Positions 49,954-62,145 of a DNA stretch of 64,000 nucleotides are shown in pieces. How positions within the stretch are numbered: position 1 is the stretch's first letter; the number at the start of each line of letters is the position of its first letter. The stretch is taken from positions 124,001 to 188,000 of the forward strand of contig ADNK01000149.1 of assembly GCA_000320545.1 (NCBI GenBank), read 5' to 3'. The stretch is from Bigelowiella natans CCMP2755. Its lineage: Eukaryota; Cercozoa; Chlorarachniophyceae. The notes below the pieces were generated by a model that did no database searches, was not told where the DNA came from, and saw only the letters and a program-made list of their open reading frames with translations. The position numbers were made by a program, and so were the translations under genes.

Positions 49954-50514
49954 GCAGCAGGAACAGCAACAACCACAGCAAAGGGGGAAAAGGGAAATAT
50001 GGAGTGCTGAAGAGATAGATGGGGAGGGGGGATAGCATGTACTTAATCGTATTCTTGAATAAGTTTATATCTTATTCACATAGATGCAACCTTGAAGGCG
50101 ATCATAAGTGCACGTGTGTATGGGGTATTCGCATGGTTTGAAGTCCAATTTCCACGCTCCAAGCCAGACACGAAAGAGAGGAGTTCAAAGGTAGAAAAGG
50201 AATTTGACGACTCCGGATTGATCTTAAGCACATCTCCGGAGGATGAGCCCACACACTGGGCACAGACAATCTTCTTTTTCGACAATTTTCCTCTTCTTGA
50301 GCAGGACGATCGTCTTGAAACTAAATTGAACGTTAAAACAAATGCGCAAAATCCACGACTTCTAGACATTGAGGTTAGTTGGAGGCATCAGCCTGATACA
50401 ACAAGAACTTCAAGAAACAACTTAAAAGAAGCGAAGAAAAACGACGATACCTGTGCAGCCTCGGTGCAAACACCGTCTTTAGATTGGAAGAAGTCGAATT
50501 ATAAGATGCAATAG
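48060..50514 (+). CDS. Protein arginine N-methyltransferase (class I PRMT)
   Basis: SAM-dependent transfer of methyl groups to arginine in histones and RNA-binding proteins. Ten exons: 48060-48125, 48175-48312, 48429-48531, 48609-48679, 48745-48786, 49000-49063, 49138-49238, 49357-49473, 49815-49890, 50084-50514. They total 1209 nt, 402 aa, all in phase. Motifs: the PRMT helix DDDYFKGYSGIEIHEQMLKD with VRTKAYREAI; motif I VLDVGCGTG (78-86); post-I VDASDMADYAR; double-E loop SEWMGYFLVYETM (Glu147, Glu156); THW loop PTHWAQTIFF (316-318). The dimerisation arm lies between motifs, and a polar Asn/Lys/Thr-rich tail of about 40 residues ends SNYKMQ. Length and motifs fit a type I enzyme of the PRMT1/3/6/8 group; the exact subtype is open. 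The first intron is only 49 nt. Introns 5 and 8 carry CA/TA and GA microsatellites. Confidence 0.95.
48824..48895. repeat. (CA)n/(TA)n microsatellite in a PRMT intron
   Basis: CA repeats followed by CATA and TA repeats in intron 48787-48999. Confidence 0.93.
49478..49607. repeat. (GA)n, (CA)n and (TA)n tracts in a PRMT intron
   Basis: A GA run begins within a few bases of the donor (49474) and is followed by CA and then TA runs, all inside intron 49474-49814. A further CAA/ACA triplet run lies at 49919-49952 in the next intron. Confidence 0.93.
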
Positions 50515-51510
50515 CTGCAGCATCGTATACTGCATTAACTGGAAGGTTTTGGTGCAAATATCTAGAATGTATGCCTCTACATGTTGCCATGCCAGCTATA
50601 TTGACGTGCGCATGTATTACAGCCATTTCAATTCATATTTGCTATATTGCATCAATAATAGAAATAGTGATGTGATGTATATTATATACATATTATATTA
50701 CGTTGTCCATAATAAACATATATACCTCCTATACTCGATGATGTTGCCACATGCAATGCACGCTCGCACACATGATTCCATTCGTCATTTCAGATTTGCT
50801 TCTGCAGCATGCATGCTCAACGTTTGGTACACATTCATGATGGACACAGTGATGTGACACATGTTACACATGCATCATGTTACGTTGTCTATGACATCGT
50901 TGCACGTCGATAAGTGTGCACGTGTGCTGTCCTGTGCGTTATTTGTTGTGCGCTATGCATACGCGTGTGCTTGTTGCATGATCGTTCAGCGGGCGCATGA
51001 TATTATACAGCGTATAATTATATGAGCTACTAGTCAGTACATTCTATCGTACTTGTGTACATGTTGTTGCTCAAATAATTTAAATCTACATCATAAGTAT
51101 TTACCTCACACCTGCCATGTGCCAAGCTGAATGCATGATGTGTTCGGCTAGATAGCATAGTTAAATAGCACCGCCTGCGCCTGCTCGCTACATACGATAC
51201 GAAGCTTTATATAAGTAATACGTAGCATAAAATGTGTACATGTAGTCTGCATCATACTGACCACCGAGCCATGCTATAATATTAAGCGAACCCAAACACG
51301 GGCCAATAGATGCGTGAATATATACGAATTACTCGAAACAAGAATAGGAAAATATACAAGTAAACTGCGATACTCGGCGCGTCGAAAGCGGGCGAGATCC
51401 GGCTTTCGAGTGCAGGTTTTGCATTGCTTATAATTACCTTTCGAATACCATGTATTTAAGTGTTCTGGGAATCATTCCGGTTTGATACTGACAAAACATC
51501 TTTCATCACT
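50515..51510. other. Tail-to-tail spacer D (PRMT / SEC14-like), internal repeat
   Basis: 996 bp with no gene visible. It is rich in TGCATG, ACACATG and TACGTTGTC words. Two diverged copies of one block lie about 182 bp apart: GTGATGTG ... ATTACGTTGTC (50667-50707) and GTGATGTG ... GTTACGTTGTC (50849-50889). CTAG words are fewer than in spacers A and B, and no clear hairpin-core element was found. Confidence 0.55.
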
Positions 51511-53067
51511 TCATTTTTTTGGTCCTCCAGGGGTCACCGGCGTTGTAGGCTCGATGCTCGTGCTATACGATGAAGAAGATACAGATGACACCGTGTTCGG
51601 TTTTACGCTCTCGCTGTCGCATTTGCCTGCTTTAGGCTTACTAGTTGCAGACGCTTCCTTGAGGAGTTCCTTAAACTCCAAGCTGCATATGCCTGGCAGT
51701 GCCTTTGAATTCCCTCCCCCAAGAAAATCAGGAATTTCCTCCAATTTAATCTCTTTAGCAAGTTTCGTTAGGATCTTCTCTTTTTTTTTGCCGATTATCC
51801 GTATCTTTTGCTGAGTAGCTTTATGTATAATTCCCTAATATTCAAAAAAAAATTTAGAATGATTTCATGTGTGGAACACGCATGGAGGTCTTGTATACCT
51901 TGATCAATGCCCACCCCTTTTCGAATATCCAAGGCGCATTTACAATGTACAGACGTATCAAGCTGCAGTTGAATATAGCAAAAAGCGTTTGGTTAGCCGC
52001 AGCATCTATAAAGATTACAATGATATTTGTAACAACTATACCTTTCAGGATACATGTCGCTGTCAAACGTTATCAGTGATTTCAGCTTTCGAATCTGAAA
52101 AGTTTTTGTCATGGTCATCATTTCAAAAGAGAAGCCTTATATTCCGTCGTGCTTCATAAAACTCAATTATAAAGATTACTATTTTTGGTGCAATACACCG
52201 TACACCGAAGCCATCCATATCCAGTACGACAACGTGCTTAAAGATTCTGGATCTAGAAAGTAAACCCATTTTCTCGTTATGTAAAACTGTTTTGTGAGAC
52301 AGATTCTGCATGAAATTCATATTTTATTCGGTTTTGTTACATACCCCATTTTACGACTCAAGATCTCTTTTCGTACACGAATCTCCTCCTGCATTCGGAT
52401 GTGACACCTCTTAAACTTTTCGTATCCAAACTCGTTGACCGCCTTCGGAGTGAGGAGTCCCAACCGCTCGTAGTATACTGGACGCCCTTCTTTTGTATTC
52501 CCTAATATTCCAATCTTGTATATCTCGTTATATTTCTCATAGCCTTCAGGGTAGCTGTCCAATATTTTGTCGATCTTCAATTCACTAAGTAGAGAACGAG
52601 GAGAGCACAACAGTCCGTGTATATATAAAATACAGGTGTCAATACATATATGAAGTACAAAGCAAAAAGTGAAATATCAGTATATTGTGAGCACCAATCC
52701 AACCTTCTTGTCTGTAGCATCTCTTCATATTTCTTCAACGTCTCCTCTTCAGGTTTCTTTTAGGTAAAGAGGACACGTCAAGAAAAGAGATTTATGAGCT
52801 TACGCGGCTTCTTACCTTTTCGTTTCTGTAGCCGCGAACAAACATCAGCGCGTACGAGTCTGAGATCGCACCGTCTCTCCCCGCAAATCTAAATAATCAT
52901 AATCGCAGCAGTAAAAGCATTTCAAGTTCTGCTTCGAATAAACGTAAACATAAACACAACAACACGGTGTCCGACTTCTTTCTGAGAGTTCCCATCATCT
53001 TGTTCTCGTAGTCATCCAGTGGTTTATCCTCGAACAAATACGTTTCTGGAGATGCACTGCTTGCCAT
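51511..53067 (-). CDS. SEC14-like CRAL-TRIO lipid-binding protein
   Basis: Phosphoinositide/lipid transfer protein of the SEC14 fold. Minus-strand exons: 53067 to about 52966 (MASSASPETYLFEDKP), about 52889-52820 (SDSYALMFVRGYRNEK, the CRAL-TRIO-N helix), about 52757-52704 (PEEETLKKYEEML), about 52588-52347 (EGRPVYYERLGLL, RCHIRMQEE), about 52300-52187 (FKHVVVLDMDGFGV), about 52090-51890 in pieces (YPER; RLYIVNAPWIFEKGWALIK), and 51834-51511 (QQKIRIIGKKKEKIL, EEIPDFLGGG). The order of GRPV, the VxDxxG strand, NAPWIF and PxFLGG is that of the CRAL-TRIO domain. The C-terminal tail is Ser/Thr/Pro-rich (EPTTPVTPGGPKK). The first junction is uncertain: the obvious donor after SDT is out of phase, while an in-phase GT lies seven bases earlier. 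No GOLD domain follows. Confidence 0.85.
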
Positions 53068-53583
53068 GCTTAAGGTAAGCGATGTTGTGCCTCCTTTGGC
53101 AATGAACAATGAACAATGAAGGCAATTGTGCTTCAGGGCGCAGAGTTGACGATGGAAAAATACGACTCGTACATTTATTTGATAGATAGAAACCAGATTC
53201 AGGGCCTTGTTCTTCAGTATCCTGTTGCGCAAATAACCTTGTCGCAGGAGGGAAAACATGGGGGTATCGCATCAGGCGTTACCGCGTTACCGGAGTTTCC
53301 CTGCCGTTTCTATGGCTAAAAGGTGATTTTGGCGTGTGGATCCCAATTGTGACCATTATGCCTTCAAAAAGCACCATCAAACCCATCCGATCCCTTGACG
53401 TTGATAGAAATTATTCGGTATCAGCTTGCTTGCGTTCGGTAGTTTTGCCAGGAGCGAAATCTTAAAAGTAAACTTCGGATTAGCCGTCCATATTGAATGT
53501 GCGACATGGATAAAATGTAGTCGTAGGTGGAAACTAAATCCTTGCGACTGTTTCCACCTAGACGTCTTCAACAGCCCCACCCG
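53068..53583. other. Head-to-head region, SEC14-like / DLEC1
   Basis: 516 bp between the two ATGs. A 67-codon plus-strand frame starts with ATG at 53116 and shows no family resemblance, so I treat it as chance or an upstream ORF. No repeat of the tail-to-tail type is present. Confidence 0.4.
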
Positions 53584-54931
53584 ATGGCGGACGTCGATGG
53601 CCCCCCAGATGGGGAGGGACAGAATGCCAAGGATGCTGGGGCGGGAGAAGATGAGGTCATTGATAAACAATAATTGTAAAGGGAAATGTGTTATTGAGCG
53701 ACCTGAATTGCTTCCGGGAAGGCAACTGTACAGCAATGGAGTACGTGCAGAAATTGTCGTTTCTGCATTTTTTTTGAAGTGCCACGTACATAAACAAATC
53801 GCATAGGGGATTCTTCTTTAGAATATTTTCAGTGATCACACCTCATGCTTTCTTGTCTAATCAGGGAAAGGGTAAATCGCTTTTAGGGAGTGGGCCCATC
53901 CTCATACCGGCTCAGAAATGTGGCCCAGGAGATATTCGTAGCGTTCTTTTCCAGGAATTTTCGGACTTATACGAAGTTGACATGAAGGATAAGGTTTGTT
54001 CAACTACTCCTCTCTATCTAAACTCTTGTACTAATTTTCTCTATTTTTATTTCCATTCAGGAGGAGATGGCCAAAGAAACGAAATGCGAGCAGCAGAAAG
54101 ATGAGGACGGCGCAGAACAGAAAGATGAGGCTGCAAAGGGTGAGGAACAGGCTGGGGATATGATGGCAAAGGCCAATGAGGAGGAAGCCAAAGTCGTTGA
54201 TGAGAAGGTCGAAGCGATCAAACGCTCTCTGAAGAGCACATTGGAGCAGTCTAAGAGGATGCAGAAACTTTTAGAAGAGAGGCATTCTGCTGAGCTTCAG
54301 AATCAGCATCAAATCACACGGGCGCTACAAGAGAACTGGGGGTTAATAACTGGGGTCGATATTCCCATGCCATCGCGCGTTGTCGAGGAGGGCAACTTGC
54401 GCTACCTCCCAACCATTGATGATGAAGAAGCAGCAGGCTTGGTTGAGGGGAGTCGGATAGGATTCGCCTCAGCTGGAAGAGGAGAAAGCAAAGACACAAA
54501 AGCCGGCAGCGGTGAGCGAAAAGTGAAGGAGCTTGATGAGGTTGCCTCGGCCATTCTAGATCTAGGCTCTATCATGCGTCAAACAGAAAAGGAACGAAAG
54601 GAGTTTACACGACAAAGAATGCGAAGCCCCCCGCCAGGTTCTCACACACGCAAAGCAGCCTTACCGCCACTTGAGGATACGCACGCTACAATGGGGTTCA
54701 CTGCAGCACCGAGGGACGGCGAAAGGAACCAGTATGGCGAAACCACGCTCAAGATGAGCGCATCGTTGTCTACATCGACCTTCAAGAGGAAAGTCGCTAC
54801 GCAGACTGCAAAGGAGATTAAGATGAAGCGGAAGATGAAAACACTTCTCAGGAAGATGCCGAGGTCAGTCTTTATAGTGGTAGTAGTGGGCTAGAGAAGC
54901 GTGTGATACTGCACGAATCATAAATATCATG

Positions 54932-54967
<36 letters not shown>

Positions 54968-55456
54968 TTATACATATGTCTGCGTGTGTGTATTAATCCA
55001 AAGTGACTTTACGTGTCAGAGTGTGGAATACTTGTGGATCAATCATCAGCATTCTTGATTTCGGGTTCATCTTTTTGTTGTGCGTACGGTGATACGATCT
55101 GCTGTCATAATACAGGGGCGACCAAGTGGCTGACGAGAAGCGAGTCTTAGAGCGCATGAGCCGTAAGCTTAATTTCCTCAAGAACCCTCGTTTCGCAGCG
55201 CCGGGGACATCGTCCACACTTTCCTACTCCACAGCGAAAGTAGCAGGACGTACAGTAGACGGAATGCTCGGAGGGCACCCGATAGATGCTCTAACCTGCG
55301 ACCCAACGGCTGTTTTATTCGATGCATATGAACCAGGCAGCACCTACACTGCCAAGGTAGTCGAGGTGGTTGGGAGGTGGAGTACGATTGCAAAGGAATG
55401 AGTGGGTGAATGCAAATATTAAGATGCATACATTTGCATGCAGCACTTACTAGTGA

Positions 55457-55493
<37 letters not shown>

Positions 55494-55511
55494 CACTGAT
55501 TATAATTCATC

Positions 55512-55546
<35 letters not shown>

Positions 55547-57061
55547 GGTCCGAGTGACGAACCGATCCGCGCTAAGCCGTCGAATAAAAATCCTCCCTCC
55601 TTCAACCAAGTTCTTCAACACAAAACAGGCCAAGTTCCCAGGATTGCAAGGCATGGTGGCGCCAGGCATGCAGATCACCATTACTGTATCTTTCACACCG
55701 AATTCGCTCGCCCCTTTCGAGGACGCTTTCACAGTGTGGGCAGACAGCGGCAGTATCACTATTCCTTTATGGGGTCAGAGGCCCCCACCCATCCTCGATC
55801 TCAAACCTCATCTCCACTGCGAAGTGTGCCTGATCGGCGCCACATCGACTGTTTCGCAAATCGTTACGAACACGGGCGGCTATGGGAGGTTCTGGGTATT
55901 CCCAAAGACCAGTAGGAAGAAGTACCCGACGATGAAAGACGTCGAGAACCTCACGGAGGGCGGACAGACGGGGTTCCCGGCGTCTGTGCAAGTTGGAAAG
56001 TTCATGATAAGCCCTGGAAGCTTCGAGCTTCGACCTAGAGGCAAGATCAAGCTTACCGTCTCCTTCTCATCAGAAAACCTTGCGCAGGAGAGCCAGAGCT
56101 TCGTACTGCTGTGTGATAATCACACAAAGACCCAGCATCTGCTAACGGGTAAGGCGATGGACCTACAACTGGCACTTTCTAATGTCACTGGGGCGAAGAA
56201 TTTTGAGCCTGAAGTCTGTAGCTTGAAAGCTGCATTGCCTTCTCGAAAGAGTGTCAAGCTGCAGCCCGGTTCCGGGAAGGAAGAAGACAATTCAACAGAA
56301 GAGGGTGCTTTGCTGCCGTTCTACGCTCCCAGCTCCACGGTAAACTTCGAGCGGTCCATTCTAGGGGGAACTGATGTCAAGCAAATCACGGTAACTTTGT
56401 AATTGTAACAGTCAGTAGTAGCACTATTGAAGAACGTTTCAAAATCTATGATCGTGAAACGCTAGCAGCAAGAACACTCCAGAGTCGTATCGTATGACAA
56501 CAATTGTCCTTTTCCCTGTCTTCATTCAAAATTCAAAAAATTAAAACTTTTTATCAAGCATTTATCAATAGGCATAGGAAACAGTTGCAAGTAGCTACAA
56601 CTACATTGCAACTAGTGTGCTGCACGAACCGGCTCATAGGTGTCTGTTCTTGTTTATTGTAGGTGACAAATTCGTGCCCCATAGCTTCTAAGTTCCACTG
56701 GGAGTTTCCAGGAATGCCCAAGCGCAGTAAAGGCCAACAAAAGGCAGTCTTCACTGTCAGGCCGAAGAAAGGCGAAATTGGGCCGTTTGAGCATGCGAAA
56801 TTCGACTTTTATTTCCGACCGCAGGACAGCGCCTTGCAAGCGCAACTGGCTCACCTTGTCATTGACAGCCTTCCCAACCGCTTTTTGCGCGTGAAGGGGG
56901 CATCAATGAGGAGACAGGAGCAACAGTCCGACTGTGATGTTTCCCTTCCAATCATGGGTTTTCGACTCAACGGGCAGGCCAAACCCGGTCGAGTCGCCAC
57001 ATCGCCAGCGCTGGTATTATTACCCAGAGAAAAACCGGGATTGGAAGTGAGGAGGAAGAGA

Positions 57062-57106
<45 letters not shown>

Positions 57107-57919
57107 GGGTGGGGGGGGGGAGGGAGGAAGAACCACAAAACATTGATATTGTTTATGAAAACCTTTCTCACAGATATATATTGGTCCGCTCGTTATCGGA
57201 ACAAAGAGATCGGCGGATATTAAAGTCCAGAACTCCTATAAATTCCCTGTATATTTCTCTTTCAAGACGCCAAGACCCACTCAACTGGACGAACTCAATG
57301 ACGAGTGAGACTCATATCCAACCATTTGGCATAATACTTCAGTGAATCATTTTCGCACCCACGACTTTTGCATTCAATCGTCCCTTCCTCCCTCCCCTCC
57401 CAATTAACGTGTAAAGTCATAATATGTGCACCTGTGGCGTGTACGTGGTCACAGGTTTAAACTGAGCCTAACCGAGCGCAGCGGCAAATTGGAGCCTCAT
57501 GAGACGAGGACGATAACTCTAACCTTCGAATGTAAGGAAATCGGGAGGTTTGACATCGACCTCCCTTGCCAAGTCCACAAGGGAGAGGTCTCGACAATAA
57601 AAATACGCGGTATTTCAATCGGACCCACAGTGCGCTGTCTGACACCGTGGCTCGAGTATGGCCCGTTGAACTTTGGTAAAAAAGGGATATGCCAGACGCT
57701 GCCTCTGGATCTTGAAAACTGCTCCAATGCGCCGGCAGAGGTGGTGTTGGAAAATGCAGATCCGGCAGTGACTCCAGCTCTACTCGGATTTCAGCCCAAG
57801 ACAGTCATTATTAAGCCGAAAACGCTCCAAAGATTTCAGGTCAACGTTTTCCCTCGTCACAGCCACTGCGTCATCTCTGTTTCTCTGTTTCTCTGTTTCT
57901 CTCTCTCCTCTCTCTCTCT

Positions 57920-57957
<38 letters not shown>

Positions 57958-60900
57958 GCGCGCGAGTAATCCTCTTCCTCCTATTTCTAGGTTACACTGT
58001 TCCCAAAGAGCGCCTCTTACCTCAAGTCCCACCTAGTGGTGAGGGTGAAGCATGGCAAGACGCAGTACGTGGGGGTTGGGGCCACGGTAGAGGTGCCGGT
58101 GTTCAAAATAACGCCTTCACCGTGTCTGTCGCTCTCGACTTGCTTCATCGGTGTGCCCAGGAAAATCGAGTTCACGTTGAAAAACATGACGAAGCTTGCC
58201 GGCGTGTATCACTGGGAGGCGCAGGACCTTCCAGAGTAATGTTGTCTCTAATAGAGGGAGGGTGTGTGTGATATCAATTATGACCTCCGGGATGGGTATT
58301 TGCTGATGATGCTTCATTTGACTTATGAATGCACAGCGTGTTGCTGCTTTACCAATCTACGGTTGCACATACATTCCCGCCATCCATTCCCTTTTGCTAA
58401 AACCCCCTCCACCCACACCACAGATATGCCATTGACTTTGAGCCGCGTGAAGGCTCTTTATTGGGAGATGGGGAGCAAAAGATAACAGCCCACGTGATGC
58501 CTCGATCTGCTGGTCCCCTGCACGTGTTGGTGGGGTGCGACGTCGAGGGTCTGACAAATCCCATCGGCCTGGAGATCAAGGGAGAAACGCTTCCTTTGTG
58601 TGTATCTTGCCACAACATGCATAAGGAGGACACCCAGAACCCAGATGTTGATTCCTCCACCAAGAGAAAGGCGATGGAGAAGTGGTTAAAGAAGCAGCAG
58701 GGGGGGACTGGTAAGAGATACAGCGAAAGGGAATACGAAAAAGCGCTTTTTGAACGAATATACCCGACCACGGAGCCACCTCCTGACAACAAGAGTTGGT
58801 GCCCGCACGTCACCGGTTCGTTAGACGTGCTAAACTTCGGTAATAACTGCGAGATATTCTCCCAGCAGAGCAGCACGATGGTCCTCCGCAACCACTCGGG
58901 CATTCGAACACGCTTCAGCGTAAGCCTCGCAACACACTTGATCGTCGACTCGTTGCCAGAGGAGAAGAAAACGACGACGACGAGTAAGAAGAGCAAAGAG
59001 GAGAAGAAAAAGAAAAATAGCACTGGCGGTAGGAAGAAACCCAGTCTGGTAAGGAGCTCGTCCATGCGCAGCAGAAGAAATCTCTTAACGGAGACCGATC
59101 AAAACCCCAGACTCGATGGTAGCTACGAAGAAGGGGCGCGCTTTCGCTCGGAGAAGGGACAAGATTATATCCACGGTTTCGAGGTAACGAAAGGGCGGAA
59201 CAAGATACTGGAGGAGGCCAAGGGCATTGCATTCTGCGTAACGCCAAGCAGTGGTGTAATTGAGCCCTTCGGACTCATCCGAGTGAATGTTGCTTGTATT
59301 AATAACATGTGTGGGCGTTTTACTGACGAGATGGAACTGAAGATCGAAGGCATGATGCCGAAGATAATTCCTGTTGAGGTATAAAAATTTTAGTCGTAGA
59401 ATCGGCATGCATGGGTACACAACATTTTCCTCCATTTACTATTCTTTTCAAAATACATACACGGCCTCTGTCAGCGAGCTAATAGATGACATCAATGGAT
59501 TACAGATTGGCGTGATGGGATCTCCAGTGTCGTTCCCGAAGGACAACCCAGGCATGCGATGGGAAATGGGAGGCAAGCGCGCGACTCTTGCGTGGCGAGA
59601 CGTGCCATTGAAGACTGGGCGCTATACGAAAGCTATCAGCGTCGAGAACAAGGGCCCGGTAGTACGTAGTAGCAGCTGCAAACAACAATGAGAATATTAA
59701 CAGGAATAGCAGCTGGATCGAGAGAGAGATATTATCTTTAACAGAATTGGAAGCGATTTATGATTATTTTTCCTATTGTCCTGCTGTGCATATCTATTTG
59801 GGCTCTAGGTGGCAGTGCAAGTACGCTGGTCGATGCACGATTTTCGGATGGCACAGCACAAAGGCCTCGTTAATGTGGACATAGATGTGCTTCCTGGCAA
59901 TAACAACGACGATGAGAAAAACAGAGACGTAGATGCGGTTGATGAAAAGAAAGACGACGAGGGCAAGACAGCATCGAATGAGGCCACGCCAGCTCCAACA
60001 ACAGGAGATGATTGCGTGAGACTCAAGCTTAAGCCTTACTCCCATCCCGAAGTCACTGGAGAGGAGAAGAAATCGTATTTCTTCAGCATCGATAAGTATG
60101 TACCCTTCTAATTATTGACATATGTGAACAGAGCAGCATGAACAGCAAATTGAAGAGAGAGAAGTTGGGGGAGAGAAATACTACAACTCACACTCACAGA
60201 CCACTTCGTCATTATTCTTCTGCCTTCTCCCCCCCCCATCACTCTAAAAATTTTGCTAATTGTGTGGACTAGTATGTGAGCTGTGCATTAAAATAGGAAG
60301 AGTTTTGTGTTTTATGATATATTGCTCACTACTTTCCTCAGGAGTGAACTCATAATCGCACCGCACTCCCGAGCCAAGATGCGCGTGACGTTTGATTCTG
60401 ACAATGTAGCTGAAGAAGCTGCGCAGAGTGCTGCGTTCCTGCAAGGAAAGCTCTTCGTCAAGAAAGAAGATGCCAAGCTCCTTACACCTGGATCTGGAGA
60501 GGAGAATAGTAGCTTAAAAGGTAAAAGAGTGTGTTGGCATCCTGATACGTTTACATAGTCTCAATTTCTTCATGCATGCTTACGAAAGAGTGTCTGTACG
60601 AAAAGTAGATAGCTGATGCTATTCTTTTTTGTTCCATACTTTCATTCCGTCGACGCAGAAGACATAAACGCCAGTGTGAACGTGGAGCTGATAGAAGATA
60701 GTGACAATGATGTTGACGAGATCGCTTCAAGCAGAGGCGACAGCAAGATGCAGACCGTGCTGTGCGACATTGATCGCTTTGAGAGGCAGCTGAAACGTCA
60801 GCGCAATAAAAGTGCTGGAAAAGGAGCTGAATCTCCTGCTGATAGCAAAAACTTATCTGAACAACAGCAAAAGGATGCTTCCGAAGCCCAGTTGTCAGCA

Positions 60901-62145
60901 ACATCTCCCTCCTCTTCCTCCTCCTCCTCCTCCTCCTGGGTTCCTGCACCAGCTCCCCTCGATTCTGAGTCACTGATGCTGTCGCTAGAGGCGCGTGCCA
61001 CTGCCTCCATAGCCATCGTCGACAAGCGAAAGGGCAATAACGGTAAACAGAGGGTGAAGTTCGTCACCGGTCCTTACCAGGATTCATCATCGTCGTCTTC
61101 CTCCCTCGTTGCAGCACCTAGAACGACAACACTGGGTGGGCCCGCACGGGTAACGGCTCTGGTAAAAACAGTGCCCGTGTCTAATCGCTCGCGGAGCATA
61201 ATGCAATTCAAGGTGACTGCGGAGCCTCAAGACTGGTACCGCGTAGAATACGTCACCGACACCCCCGGTGATGCCGAACAGGCCCGAAGTAAAGTTCTCA
61301 AACGCATACTTCGCGGTAAAAAGACGAAAAAGGCTGGAGTCACTTTCGGCGCTACTACGGCAGACATCAGTGACACACCTCATCTTCTGGAGCCTGGTGA
61401 GGCTGTACATGTAGGCGTTCGTTTTGTGCCATGCCCTCCTTCGGATACGAAGCGATGGCCTGTCAAGAGGACCGTGGAGAAGGCAGGGGCTCTCGTCCTC
61501 AACCTCGAAGGCGGTCGTAAGCAAAAGATCGATCTCAAGGGCATGATGCTACGGCCGAGTCTTGAGCTCAACCATACCTATGGAAAGCCGAAGGCCTTTT
61601 TCACCACTAAGGCCTTCGATTTTGATTTTGGTGGAGTGTTCGTGAAGATGAGGCAATCTGTGGTGCTGCAGCTCAGGAACCCAACCATTATCAACGCCAA
61701 ATGGCGCATAAAACATGTGCCAAGGGGGCAGTCCGCAGACACTAGCAGCATGAAGGTTTCCACCCTGCGAGACCTCAACCTCCGCGATTTCGACCTGGAC
61801 GCACACACCGTCGACGACCCCAGTGTTTTCTCTTTCTCACAAATGTTTGGCGAGGTAAATGCTCGGTCCCGTGCCCCTGCTGTAGGGTTCGCGACGAAGC
61901 TAGATGAGGATATTAACAATCTCGTAGAAACTCTGCGTGGCGGTAAGACCTTCGCCGATACACGGCCGGTGCGGATGCGCCACGACGGGCTCGAGCATAT
62001 GAATGTACAGGCTCGTTTCTCGCCGAAAGATACTCGTGAATATCTCTGTCGCTACCGACTAGAGGTTGAGCACGGATATCCTAGCAGCATCGATATTGAG
62101 CTTAGAGGCTGCGGAACATTGGATGAAAGCAAACGGCGATCGTGA
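53584..62145 (+). CDS. DLEC1: DLEC1 (CFAP81/FAP81), ciliary ASH/PapD-like repeat protein
   Basis: Axonemal protein built of MSP/ASH-type beta-sandwich repeats, linked to motile cilia. Exons: 53584-53655, 53865-53993, 54061-54863, 55116-55356, 55548-56390, 56663-57046, 57174-57304, 57455-57839, 57991-58235, 58424-59378, 59506-59658, 59809-60095, 60342-60520, 60659-62145. They sum to 6294 nt (2097 aa), GT-AG and in phase throughout. After a Lys/Glu-rich coiled N-terminus the repeats begin: FDAYEPGSTY, RVTNRSALSRRIKILPPS, PLWGQRPPPILDLKPH, CEVCLIGAT, VFPKTS, LNFGKKG, YIGPLVIGTKR, LNFGNNCEIF, LRNHSGIRTRFSVSL. It ends with an ASH-like repeat (IDIELRGCGTLDE). The segment RRPPPILDLKP...CLIG...PKTS is what points to DLEC1 rather than HYDIN, CFAP47 or CFAP74. 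Human DLEC1 is about 1755 aa; the extra length is low-complexity Ser/Lys insertions. The start MADVDGPPDG is chosen for its in-phase donor. Confidence 0.9.
54939..54962. repeat. (TA)n microsatellite in a DLEC1 intron
   Basis: TA run inside intron 54864-55115. Confidence 0.9.
55459..55546. repeat. (GT)n and (CAT)n microsatellites in a DLEC1 intron
   Basis: A GT run at 55459-55491 and a CAT/ATC run at about 55512-55546. The triplet run abuts the acceptor of the 55548 exon, so repeat length changes would move the polypyrimidine region of this splice site. Confidence 0.92.
57066..57105. repeat. (GA)n microsatellite in a DLEC1 intron
   Basis: A GA run followed by a G-rich tract, starting 20 bases after the donor at 57047. 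Confidence 0.92.
57885..57965. repeat. CT and CA repeats in a DLEC1 intron
   Basis: TCTGTTTC repeats, then CT, then CA, then CG dinucleotides. They fill the middle of the 151-bp intron 57840-57990. Confidence 0.92.

Noticed and set aside
53116-53319. 67-codon ATG-initiated frame between the SEC14-like gene and DLEC1
   Set aside because: No resemblance to any family, no splice context and not needed by DLEC1 phase. At most an upstream ORF.
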